Shown: positions 1 to 6,910, counted from the stretch's first letter. The stretch: 7,911 nucleotides of DNA from an uncultured Eubacteriaceae bacterium (GCA_945938055.1 CAMEUH010000111.1:1-7911); one strand, 5' to 3'. Numbers and translations are program-made. Notes: generated from the sequence alone by a model not told the origin.

Positions 1-1630
1 TAAAAAGGAAAAAAATATGATGCAGGAGCTTGTTCGTGCAAACGAAGCAAAGAGCCAGTTCATTGCTAATCTGTCTCATGAAATCCGTACGCCAATCAAT
101 GGAATTCTTGGTATGAATAGCATGCTTTTAAAAGAATGTATGGATGAGAATTTAAGGGAATATGCAAAAAATATCCAGAGCGCAGGGCAATCACTGCTTT
201 CTATTATCAATGATATTCTGGATATATCTAAGATTGAGTCCGGAAAACTGGAAATTATTCCGATAAAGTATCAATTGTTTTCCATATTAAATGACTGTTA
301 TAACTTAACAAAAGTAAAAATGGAAAATAAGCCGGTTGAATTTGTAATACAGATTAATGAAAATCTTCCTTCCTGGTTATATGGGGATGAAGTTCGGATT
401 AGACAGATTATCAACAATTTCCTGTCTAATGCCGTGAAATATACGAAAGAGGGAAAAGTTACATTTTGTCTGGATTACGAAGAAGTCTCGAAAGAACAGA
501 TTGTGCTTGTCATCTCCGTTTCTGATACAGGAATTGGAATTAAGGAAGAAGATTTAGGAAAGCTTTTTGAATCATTTACCCGGATAGAAGAAAAACGCAA
601 TCGTAATATTGAAGGAACAGGTCTGGGGCTGAACCTTACGAAAAGTCTGGTAGATTTAATGGGTGGGGAGATTTCCGTGGATAGTACTTACGGAAAAGGA
701 TCCTGCTTTACTGCCAGAATACCACAGAAAATAGTAGATGCTAAGCCAATGGGGGATTTTAGCAAACGTTATCGACAATATCTGAAGACGTCAGATGACA
801 AAACGCTTTCTTTTTTGGCACCGGAGGCAAAGATTCTTATTGTGGATGATGTGGAGATGAATCTAAAGGTAGCAGAAGGTCTTCTGAAAGAAACAAAAAT
901 ACAGATTGATACAGCTGTTAGTGGCAGGGAATGTCTGGCATTTGTCAAATTAAAGCAGTATGATGTGATCTTTTTGGATCATATGATGCCGGAAATGGAT
1001 GGTATTGAAACGCTGCAGAACATGAAGGCGCTTGCGGACAACCGGAATAAGGACACACCGGTTATCATGCTGACAGCAAATGCTATCGTGGGAGCAAAAG
1101 AAGAATATATGAAGGAGGGCTTTACGGACTATCTGACAAAGCCAATTCAGGAGACGGCATTATTGGAGATGCTTCTTAAGTATCTGCCAGGAGAACTTAT
1201 TTGCAGAAATGACGAAGTAAAGAATTCGAAAGATATGGAGCAGGAAGAACCAAAAGAGCACAAGGATGAGTCAGAAACAGGACAGATGCAGAAGCTTTTA
1301 AAACTGGAAGGTCTGGATGTGAAGACTGGACTGTCATACTGCATGAATGAGGAAGATTTTTATGTGGAAATGCTGAAAGAATATTTGAAAGCAGATAAAG
1401 TGTCAAAGCTAAATCAATTCTTTGCTGAGGAGGATTGGAATAATTATGGAACCCTTGTGCATGCACTAAAGAGCACTTCTCTTACAATAGGTGCAGTTCA
1501 TTTGTCTGAGGAGGCAAAAGCACTGGAAATGGCAGCAAAAGAAGGAGATGAAAATTATATCCGGTCACATCATAAAGAGGCATTGGAAGAATACATAGGA
1601 CTGACAGACAGACTGAAAGAGATACTGTAA
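1..1630 (+). CDS. Hybrid sensor histidine kinase with receiver and HPt domains, 5' end cut by window
   Basis: This is the cytoplasmic part of a hybrid sensor kinase that would pass phosphate His-Asp-His to a separate response regulator. Residues are numbered from the first visible Met at 17. The HisKA H-box is SHEIRTP with His21. The HATPase has its N-box around Asn134/Asn138, its G1 box at DTGIG (170-174) and its G2 box at GTGLGL (200-205). The receiver (about 271-391) has the acidic pair Asp277/Asp278, phospho-acceptor Asp321 in FLDHMMPEMDG, Thr353 and Lys375. After a charged linker (about 396-424) comes an HPt domain with His482 in HALKS. The frame stays open to the first base, and the residues before HisKA look like the end of a coiled-coil linker. 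The true start and the sensor part therefore lie upstream, and Met17 is not the start. All catalytic residues are intact. No DNA-binding output is fused to it, so its final target is unknown. Confidence 0.93.
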   Translation, partial: KKEKNMMQELVRANEAKSQFIANLSHEIRTPINGILGMNSMLLKECMDENLREYAKNIQSAGQSLLSIINDILDISKIESGKLEIIPIKYQLFSILNDCYNLTKVKMENKPVEFVIQINENLPSWLYGDEVRIRQIINNFLSNAVKYTKEGKVTFCLDYEEVSKEQIVLVISVSDTGIGIKEEDLGKLFESFTRIEEKRNRNIEGTGLGLNLTKSLVDLMGGEISVDSTYGKGSCFTARIPQKIVDAKPMGDFSKRYRQYLKTSDDKTLSFLAPEAKILIVDDVEMNLKVAEGLLKETKIQIDTAVSGRECLAFVKLKQYDVIFLDHMMPEMDGIETLQNMKALADNRNKDTPVIMLTANAIVGAKEEYMKEGFTDYLTKPIQETALLEMLLKYLPGELICRNDEVKNSKDMEQEEPKEHKDESETGQMQKLLKLEGLDVKTGLSYCMNEEDFYVEMLKEYLKADKVSKLNQFFAEEDWNNYGTLVHALKSTSLTIGAVHLSEEAKALEMAAKEGDENYIRSHHKEALEEYIGLTDRLKEIL

Positions 1631-1631
1631 G

Positions 1632-1697
1632 AAATGCACCTCAAATGTTAGACAATCTGACATCTGGGGTGCATTTTATTTCTTACTCTTTTTTTAC
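1632..1697 (+). terminator. Strong intrinsic terminator of the hybrid kinase gene
   Basis: One base after the TAA stop, arms 1632-1652 and 1656-1676 pair over 21 positions with a three-base loop (CAA). There is one A-C mismatch and there are two G-U pairs. The stem is followed by T-rich sequence ending in a run of T at 1689-1695. The layout is that of a Rho-independent terminator for the plus strand. It also separates this gene from the convergent two-component operon. On the minus strand no comparable T-run follows the hairpin. Confidence 0.85.
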
Positions 1698-1702
1698 AAC
1701 AT

Positions 1703-1737
1703 AAAAATTCTCCATTGCAGAGAGCATTGCAAAATGG
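1703..1737 (-). terminator. Possible weak terminator of the minus-strand two-component operon
   Basis: Downstream of the histidine kinase stop (minus strand), CCATT...AATGG plus GCA...TGC can form an eight-pair stem (1712-1719 with 1728-1737) with a two-base bulge and an eight-base loop. A short T-run (minus strand of 1703-1709) follows. The stem is short and bulged. The convergent neighbour's larger hairpin at 1632-1676 could stop the rest. This is a tentative call. Confidence 0.35.
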
Positions 1738-1750
1738 CGGATAATGAAAT

Positions 1751-3388
1751 TTAATCAATCTCAACGATAAATTTCCCATCTTTATATTTCAATACCGCAC
1801 AAAGTCCATGCATATCCAGGATATTTTTTGTGATTGTCAGTCCAAGACCACTTCCCTGGCGATTGGAACGGCTTCCATTCCCCTTTACAAAAGCCTCCCA
1901 TAATTGTTCCATGTTTTCTGGTATTTCTTCCGATGAATCATTTGTTATGGTGAAATTCTTCTGGGTTCCGGTAATATGGACTTCGCCATTGCTTTTCGTA
2001 TATTTGACGGAGTTCGATATTAAGTTGTCCAGTGCACGCGAAATTTCTTTGACATCCGCATCAATGGTGTAACTTCCGGTTATTGTGACAGTAATCTTTT
2101 TTTCATCAATGATGGCAGTATAGTTTTCCATAATTGATTTGGAAAGCGCACATAAATCAACGGGTTCTTTTTTTAGAAGAGTTTCCCTGCGTTCTGATTT
2201 CGATAATTCCAGTGTGTCTGCGATAATTGTATTCATGTAGCTGACATTATCAATGATTGCATCAACATAGTATTCACGTTTTTCCGTATGAACATTCTCT
2301 TTCAGATTTTCAGCATAACCGCCCATTGCCATTAATGGGCTTTTAAGGTCGTGGGCAAGATTGTTAATCAGGTTGATGCGGTAATCCTCTGTCATGTAAA
2401 AGTATTTATTTTTATTGTTGGTTAAGGTGGAAAGAATCCAGACCACAACCAGCATGATGATAAGATAAATGGTTATCAGAATGGTAAAATTAATGGAATT
2501 CAGTTTCCAAAGGCTGCATTTGTGCTCATAGTAAGAGAGCAGTTCATATTGATGACCGGTTGAATCGGTAAAGGAAGCAAGCTGTGAGTAATAATATTTT
2601 TGATTTCCGGCCAAACCATATTGACTGGATGCACTGGAAGTAGCCAGCTGTTTTGCTGACTCGAAAGAAGTTAGTTCATTTCCACTAATTATAAGGAGAT
2701 TACGCTTTTCTTCTTCTATTTGTATGTAGGTGTATCCGTTGGTATTATCCGGTGTCAAGTCTATTATGTTTTCCTCTAATATGGTGGAATTTTCCAGATT
2801 GGAATATGAAGCTGAGTAAACCGTTGCTTTTATTTTTCCGGGAATAAATTTGTGGTCCTTAATGTAGGCATCAACAACAGAGTATTGTGTATAGACGTAA
2901 TTCCCAAATCTTGTATAGAAATAATGGATATTTTCGGGACAAAATTTCATAAAATACTCTTTCCAATCTAAGGTATCGCAATAATACAAGGCGTATTCCC
3001 CCTTTATGGCATCGGTAATAAGAAAACCTTTAAAGGTTGAATCAAGGATGTATTCTCCGGTTTCACAGTCTTTAATGGCAATATAGGAATTGATGGAATG
3101 ATCCTGGCAGTATGCGGCACAATAACAGAGGTTATATGCAATGCTACTGGTTTTATCGCTTAATGGACTTTCTGCAATTTGTTTCCGTACGAGGGCGGAG
3201 ACTTTAGAAAAATCATCATTTCGTTCCCTGTAAAATAAAAGTTCCTGATATTTGAAACAAACCAATATACTAAGTGTGCTTAGAAACAAGACGATAACAA
3301 TGCCGATTAGAAGATTTTTAATAAAAATTTCCGGAAAGGTTTTTCTTTTTTGATAAGATTTCGTGTCTTCTCTTCGTTTTAATTTCAT
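1751..3388 (-). CDS. Membrane sensor histidine kinase, partner of the adjacent OmpR-type regulator
   Basis: This is a 545-residue two-component sensor kinase. One membrane helix (about 24-46) and a second (about 300-322) bracket an extracytoplasmic domain of roughly 250 residues that I cannot assign to a known fold. The cytoplasmic kinase follows: H-box NLAHDLKSPL with phospho-acceptor His346, N-box DNLISNSVKYT (454-464) and G2 box GSGLGL (512-517). The G1 box is unusual: NDSSEEIP replaces the normal DxGxG, keeping Asp484 but losing both glycines. I have the impression that related Clostridia kinases share this, so it need not mean inactivity. The sensor domain holds Cys88, Cys90, Cys94, Cys108, Cys137, Cys150 and Cys291. 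The start is supported by AGGAGG (minus strand of 3398-3403) nine bases before ATG. The gene begins 25 bp after the regulator's stop, so the two are almost certainly co-transcribed. The signal sensed is unknown. Confidence 0.92.
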   Translation of the reverse strand: MKLKRREDTKSYQKRKTFPEIFIKNLLIGIVIVLFLSTLSILVCFKYQELLFYRERNDDFSKVSALVRKQIAESPLSDKTSSIAYNLCYCAAYCQDHSINSYIAIKDCETGEYILDSTFKGFLITDAIKGEYALYYCDTLDWKEYFMKFCPENIHYFYTRFGNYVYTQYSVVDAYIKDHKFIPGKIKATVYSASYSNLENSTILEENIIDLTPDNTNGYTYIQIEEEKRNLLIISGNELTSFESAKQLATSSASSQYGLAGNQKYYYSQLASFTDSTGHQYELLSYYEHKCSLWKLNSINFTILITIYLIIMLVVVWILSTLTNNKNKYFYMTEDYRINLINNLAHDLKSPLMAMGGYAENLKENVHTEKREYYVDAIIDNVSYMNTIIADTLELSKSERRETLLKKEPVDLCALSKSIMENYTAIIDEKKITVTITGSYTIDADVKEISRALDNLISNSVKYTKSNGEVHITGTQKNFTITNDSSEEIPENMEQLWEAFVKGNGSRSNRQGSGLGLTITKNILDMHGLCAVLKYKDGKFIVEID

Positions 3389-3413
3389 ATGACAGTTCCT
3401 CCTAAAACTTGAA

Positions 3414-4082
3414 TTAATCCGTAATTTTATAACCTTTGGAAATTACGGTTTTAATCTGGTTCCCTGCAGGACCTAATGCTTTTCTCAGCTTTTTTATGTG
3501 ATTATCAACAACACGGTCAACAATGTCGTCGTCCTTCCAGAGATTCGTAATGAGCGTTTCTCTGCTTATCACCCAGTTTTTATGCACAATCAGGTAGTCT
3601 AAGAGGGCAAATTCTTTCGGAGCAAGATAAATGGACTGTCCATCTGCAAAAACTTCGAGAGTACGTTTGTTAATACGGATTTTTCCACAGACAACGGAGT
3701 CATTTACAACGGTACCCCTGGAGCGATTTAAAAGTGCATTGACTTTGGCATGCAATCTGGCAAGGGAAAATGGTTTTCCGATATAATCGTCACATCCTAA
3801 TTCATATCCATACAAAACATCTTCTTCCCTGGTGCGTGCGGTCAGAAAAAGAATCGGTACATCGGAGTTCTTTCTGATTTCACGGCAGATTGTAAATCCA
3901 TCAATGTGAGGAAGCATTACATCCAGCATGACCAGATCAAATTCGTAATTTTTGATGTATTCCAGACCGGAAAAGCCATCAATGGCACTTGTTATTTCAA
4001 ACTCATCGCTTTTGGATGAAAAATAGTCTTCTATTATTTCGCGTATTTGGAAATCATCTTCTACTAAAAGTAATCTGTTCAT
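3414..4082 (-). CDS. OmpR/PhoB-family response regulator
   Basis: This is a 222-residue DNA-binding response regulator and the first gene of the two-component operon. The receiver domain (1-120) has acidic residues Glu8, Asp9 and Asp10, phospho-acceptor Asp54 in MLDVMLP, switch Thr81 in FLTAR and Lys103 in GKPF. The winged-helix C-terminal domain (about 127-222) has a recognition helix around 187-203 (DRVVDNHIKKLRKALG region). I placed the start at the ATG at 4082. It is preceded by GAAAGG at seven bases, it begins the receiver in the normal way (MNRLLLVEDD), and it gives the usual family length. A longer reading from 4142 would add 20 residues unlike a receiver and would run through the promoter. 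It is followed after 25 bp by its probable cognate kinase. Its target genes are not named by the sequence, but the repeat at 4121-4142 suggests autoregulation. Confidence 0.93.
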   Translation of the reverse strand: MNRLLLVEDDFQIREIIEDYFSSKSDEFEITSAIDGFSGLEYIKNYEFDLVMLDVMLPHIDGFTICREIRKNSDVPILFLTARTREEDVLYGYELGCDDYIGKPFSLARLHAKVNALLNRSRGTVVNDSVVCGKIRINKRTLEVFADGQSIYLAPKEFALLDYLIVHKNWVISRETLITNLWKDDDIVDRVVDNHIKKLRKALGPAGNQIKTVISKGYKITD

Positions 4083-4107
4083 GTGGGAGCCTTTCTTTTT
4101 TAGGATT

Positions 4108-4113
4108 ATTATA
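4108..4113 (-). promoter_or_regulatory. -10 box of the response regulator/kinase operon promoter
   Basis: The minus strand reads a perfect TATAAT here, about 25 bases upstream of the regulator ATG. That leaves a short leader just long enough for the ribosome binding site. No sequence resembling TTGACA lies 16-18 bp upstream; the best candidates match only two or three bases. A promoter with a consensus -10 and no -35 usually depends on an activator, which fits the repeat immediately upstream. Confidence 0.55.
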
Positions 4114-4120
4114 CCGGCAG

Positions 4121-4142
4121 GATGTATCCTTGATATATCCAT
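4121..4142 (-). promoter_or_regulatory. Two tandem 11-bp direct repeats, probable response-regulator binding site
   Basis: On the plus strand the units are GATGTATCCTT (4121-4131) and GATATATCCAT (4132-4142), identical at 9 of 11 positions with no gap. An 11-bp period places both units on one face of the helix, as is known for OmpR/PhoB dimers bound head to tail. The pair covers the position where the -35 box should be, seven bp upstream of the TATAAT. An alternative reading is the dyad AGGAT-GT-ATCCT at 4119-4130. Binding by the adjacent regulator is inferred. Confidence 0.5.
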
Positions 4143-4158
4143 TTACATTCCCAAAGTA

Positions 4159-4186
4159 TTTGCAAACTTTACCAAAATATTATAAC
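4159..4186 (+). promoter_or_regulatory. Possible promoter of the GGDEF-hydrolase operon
   Basis: TTTGCA (4159-4164) and TATAAC (4181-4186) are separated by 16 bp and lie about 47 bp before the GGDEF start codon. The -10 matches the consensus at five of six positions, while the -35 match is weak. It is the best candidate in the 151-bp divergent region. The leader after it (4193-4233) shows no riboswitch-like structure that I can recognise. Confidence 0.4.
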
Positions 4187-4233
4187 ATAGGATTAGGTTA
4201 GGAAAAAGATTTTGCCATGGGAGAGCAGATATT

Positions 4234-5358
4234 ATGGAAGATTTTAAGGAACAGTATACAAAGGAATTGATTCATCAGGAAATCAAATCTAATAAGCATA
4301 CGTTAAAAGGATTCCTGTGGTTTCTGGTGGGTGTCGCATTTATCTGGCTGCTTACGGTTGCAGGCTTTTTTGAGGTGGATAAGAAACTTATTACAATAGC
4401 TTTTGTATCAACATGCGTGTTGTTTATTCCGCCATTAGGTATTTATCTTAAAGGAGATTTGTCAAAACCGTGGCTTAAGTACCTTTTTTTATCATTGATA
4501 TGTATTGCTTCAGCAGTTATTATATCCTTTTTATCCTATCATGCAGTGTTTTTGTATGTAATTCCGTTGTTATTTGCCATACAGTACAGGAGAAGAAGTG
4601 CGATATGGTTTGTGTATGCAGTGAATACGGTTACCATGTTGATAAGTTCCCTGGTAAGTTTTTATTATGGAATCTGTGACCTGAATCTGCTTCTTCAGAG
4701 CCAGCATGTCAGAAGCTGGTATTTGGAAATTATAACGGAGAGCGCACTGAATATTCCGTTTAACGCCAATCCGGTATTTATTATCATTGTGTTTGAAGTA
4801 TTTCCAAGAAGTATTATTCTGCTGGTATTTTCCATCATGATGCAGTATACGGTTGTCAGCAGCAATGAGGATGCCTTACGTATTGCACAGCTTACATATC
4901 TTAAGGAAACGGATACCAAGACCAGGGTTTTCAATAAAAACAAATATGAAGAAATGGTAAAGGAGTATTATCCAAAGATAGAACGGGTCGCAGTAGCATT
5001 CTGGGATTTGAATAACTTAAAGCTAATTAATGATAAATATGGACATGCCATGGGAGATAAGGTAATAGAAAAATTATCCTCCATCTTGTACGGACATTCC
5101 AGTGACAGATGCTGTGTATACAGAATCGGTGGAGATGAGTTTCTGATGATTATCGATAATCCGGCGCAGAATGAAGCGGAAAGTATTGTAAAGGCAGTAA
5201 AAGAAAAGCTGGAAGCAGATAATGAACGGAATAAGGTAAAGATATCCAGTGCGGTTGGTCTGGCTTTTGGAAGAGGAAATGATATTCTAAAAGTGGTAGA
5301 AGAAGCGGATGCCTATATGTATGAGAATAAGAAACTTAGCAAGGAGAGCAGAAAGTAA
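4234..5358 (+). CDS. Membrane GGDEF protein, probable diguanylate cyclase
   Basis: This 374-residue protein probably makes c-di-GMP from two GTP. The first 205 residues carry about six hydrophobic helices (near 25-45, 53-72, 82-101, 103-117, 122-142, 180-204). An even number would put both ends in the cytoplasm. I do not recognise the membrane domain as a named MASE type. The GGDEF domain spans about 218-370. Metal ligand Asp258 lies in FWDLNNLKLINDKYGH, and the signature RIGGDEF (297-303) is intact, which supports activity. The usual DxLTGLxNR entry motif is altered to DTKTRVFNK (227-235). No RxxD inhibitory site precedes the signature, so product inhibition at that site is not expected. There is no EAL or HD-GYP domain. 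The start at 4234 has GGGAGAG (4219-4225) eight bases upstream. The gene overlaps the hydrolase gene by one base (TAATG). Confidence 0.9.
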   Translation: MEDFKEQYTKELIHQEIKSNKHTLKGFLWFLVGVAFIWLLTVAGFFEVDKKLITIAFVSTCVLFIPPLGIYLKGDLSKPWLKYLFLSLICIASAVIISFLSYHAVFLYVIPLLFAIQYRRRSAIWFVYAVNTVTMLISSLVSFYYGICDLNLLLQSQHVRSWYLEIITESALNIPFNANPVFIIIVFEVFPRSIILLVFSIMMQYTVVSSNEDALRIAQLTYLKETDTKTRVFNKNKYEEMVKEYYPKIERVAVAFWDLNNLKLINDKYGHAMGDKVIEKLSSILYGHSSDRCCVYRIGGDEFLMIIDNPAQNEAESIVKAVKEKLEADNERNKVKISSAVGLAFGRGNDILKVVEEADAYMYENKKLSKESRK

Positions 5359-6302
5359 TGGATATTTTTGTGATTGTGCTGGTTTTGATTATGGTATTTT
5401 TTGTGGCAGAATATGGACTATATCGCTTTGTCTTCAGCCATCCGTTTAAAAAACGACCAAATGCTCATCATATTCCGGAAAGCAATCTTTACAAAGCGTA
5501 CAGGGATAAGATGTTGGAAGTAGTGCCCGAAACGGCCAGGACTCCCCATGAGGAAGTTAGTATTCAGTCATCGGATGGACGCAGATTATATGGGCAATTC
5601 TATTATTTGAAAAAAGATGCGCCGCTCATGATTTTCTTCCATGGGTATCATGGCGTATCTGCGTGGGACGGATATGGTTTTTTTAAAATTTGTAAGGATA
5701 ACGGCATGAATATTTTGATGGTGGATGAGAGGGCGCATGGAAAGAGTGAGAGCAGTATTATCACATTCGGAGTGAAAGAAAGACAGGACTGCAAATTGTG
5801 GGCAGAATATGCCGCAAAGCGTTTTGGAAAAAATACGGACATTTTTCTAGCAGGAGTCTCCATGGGTGCGGCTTCGGTACTGATGGCTTCTGAACTTGGA
5901 TTTCCGGAAAATGTAAGAGCCATTGTGTCAGACTGTGGATATTCGGAGTCTGCTGCCATTATAAAAGAAACCATAAGAAAGATGAGGCTTCCTGTTAAGC
6001 CGGTTTACCAGCTGGTTAATTTAAGCGCACATCTATTTGGACACTTTGATTTGGAAGAAACAACGGCTTTAAATGCCATAAAAAAAATAAAAATTCCGGT
6101 ACTGTTTCTGCATGGCAGGCAGGATTCCATCGTACCGATTTCCATGTGTGAAGAATTATATGAAAACTGTGCAGGAAGAAAAGAAAAAGTGCTCATTGAA
6201 TGTGCGAATCATGCGAACAGTGCCATGACAGATTATGAAACGTATGAAAAGGCAGTCATGGGATTTTTGATGAGGAGTCTTGCTGAGAAACGGGAAGCTT
6301 AG
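5358..6302 (+). CDS. Membrane-anchored alpha/beta hydrolase
   Basis: This is a 314-residue serine hydrolase of the alpha/beta fold, resembling the YqkD/COG1073 group of Bacillota from memory of family motifs. One N-terminal membrane helix covers about residues 2-26. The catalytic domain has the oxyanion motif FFHGYHG (93-99), the nucleophile elbow GVSMG with Ser168, the acid Asp256 in LHGRQDSIVP and His285 in CANHANS, so the triad is complete. DERAHGKS (123-130) is also typical of this group. The substrate cannot be told from sequence; esterase, lipase or acyl-transfer activity are all possible. Basic residues cluster just after the helix (Arg23, Lys31, Lys32, Arg33) and none precedes it, so the catalytic domain may face the cytoplasm. 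The start codon overlaps the GGDEF stop, with AAGGAGAG at 5340-5347, so translation is probably coupled. No convincing terminator follows. Confidence 0.88.
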   Translation: MDIFVIVLVLIMVFFVAEYGLYRFVFSHPFKKRPNAHHIPESNLYKAYRDKMLEVVPETARTPHEEVSIQSSDGRRLYGQFYYLKKDAPLMIFFHGYHGVSAWDGYGFFKICKDNGMNILMVDERAHGKSESSIITFGVKERQDCKLWAEYAAKRFGKNTDIFLAGVSMGAASVLMASELGFPENVRAIVSDCGYSESAAIIKETIRKMRLPVKPVYQLVNLSAHLFGHFDLEETTALNAIKKIKIPVLFLHGRQDSIVPISMCEELYENCAGRKEKVLIECANHANSAMTDYETYEKAVMGFLMRSLAEKREA

Positions 6303-6360
6303 AAAAATTTTTGTTTTCCGACACGCTTATATTACCACGTTTTTGCCATTTTTTCAAGAA

Positions 6361-6389
6361 TTGTAATGATAAAAAATATGTGATATTAA
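6361..6389 (+). promoter_or_regulatory. Extended -10 promoter of the DUF6323/DUF6179-like operon
   Basis: TTGTAA (6361-6366), a 17-bp spacer and TATTAA (6384-6389) form a sigma-A-like promoter. TG at 6381-6382 one base before the -10 gives an extended -10. It sits about 45 bp before the first gene of the operon. Each hexamer matches the consensus at four of six positions. The rest of the 131-bp gap 6303-6433 holds A- and T-rich tracts but no gene. Confidence 0.5.
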
Positions 6390-6433
6390 GAATTACACGG
6401 GTACGATTTTGTATTCGAAAATTTCATGGAAAG

Positions 6434-6910
6434 ATGGTGAACATATTGGAAGAAAATAACTGGATGCAGCTTTTATCAGAAAAAAATCAGATTGATGCGA
6501 TTCGAAAAACGAACCAGTATACACAGCAGTTTGGTCTGGTCCTTTCGGAAACAGAAATGGAACTTCTGGTACGGGAACGACGGGAAAGCTTAAAGGAACA
6601 GCAAAGAGTTGAGTTTGGCAGGGGAGTTCTGGAAAAACTGATCTATGCTTTTTGTGATTCTTCTTATATATGGCAGGAAAATTATGCAGATACCATAATG
6701 AGGCTGCAGGATATTTTTTATCTGTATAAAAATGAATCAATGGATGAACTGACAGATGACGAGCTGATTGGTTTTATGAGGGAAGCATTTGACAAGGAAT
6801 GTCAGGGTTCTCTGGAGTATCTTGAGGATAGCTGTCTGGAGTCATTTGCACGAAAAATCCGATCCGGGACACATCAATTTATGGGAAGGCATGGAGAGGA
6901 TGATGAATGA
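6434..6910 (+). CDS. Small helical protein of unknown function, DUF6323-like
   Basis: This is a 158-residue soluble, highly charged and probably all-helical protein without signal peptide, membrane helix, Cys cluster or catalytic motif. The sequence (YTQQFGLVLSETEMELLVRER early, then ITYAF-like and RLQDIFYLYKNES in the middle, and ELIGFMREAFD late) matches my memory of the DUF6323 family in Lachnospiraceae. That family call is recall and not a search. The start is uncertain. ATG at 6434 gives a sensible N-terminus, but its purine stretch GGAAAG (6428-6433) is too close. TTG at 6446 or ATG at 6464 are alternatives. An upstream ATG at 6311 in the same frame would place the promoter inside the gene and adds residues of poor coding character. 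It overlaps the next gene by 11 bp, so the two are one operon. Confidence 0.75.
   Translation: MVNILEENNWMQLLSEKNQIDAIRKTNQYTQQFGLVLSETEMELLVRERRESLKEQQRVEFGRGVLEKLIYAFCDSSYIWQENYADTIMRLQDIFYLYKNESMDELTDDELIGFMREAFDKECQGSLEYLEDSCLESFARKIRSGTHQFMGRHGEDDE

Noticed and set aside
1147..1466. Minus-strand open frames inside the hybrid kinase gene
   Set aside because: They are short, overlap strongly conserved coding sequence, have no ribosome sites and encode low-complexity Ser/Phe-rich peptides. They are shadows of the real gene. The same applies to antisense frames within the hydrolase and the DUF-like genes.
4083..4142. Longer N-terminus for the response regulator, starting at ATG 4142
   Set aside because: The added 20 residues do not resemble a receiver, and they would be encoded by the -10 box and the direct repeats. 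ATG 4082 has a ribosome site and gives normal family length.
4187..4233. c-di-GMP riboswitch in the leader of the GGDEF gene
   Set aside because: The leader is too short and none of the conserved GEMM-type core is present. No such element is visible elsewhere in the window.
6294..6325. Terminator after the hydrolase gene (CGGGAA...TTTTCCG)
   Set aside because: The stem is only six pairs with a G-U and an 18-base loop, and no T-run follows. Read-through into the next operon is possible.
6311..6433. Longer N-terminus for the DUF6323-like protein, starting at ATG 6311
   Set aside because: The added segment is rich in Cys, Phe, Arg and Ile, unlike the charged helical rest of the protein. It also contains a good extended -10 promoter and lacks a ribosome binding site.
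6789..6899. Longer N-terminus for the DUF6179-like protein, starting at ATG 6789
   Set aside because: It would overlap the upstream gene by about 120 bp and has no ribosome site. The ATG pair at 6900/6903 has a GGAG and the usual short operon overlap.
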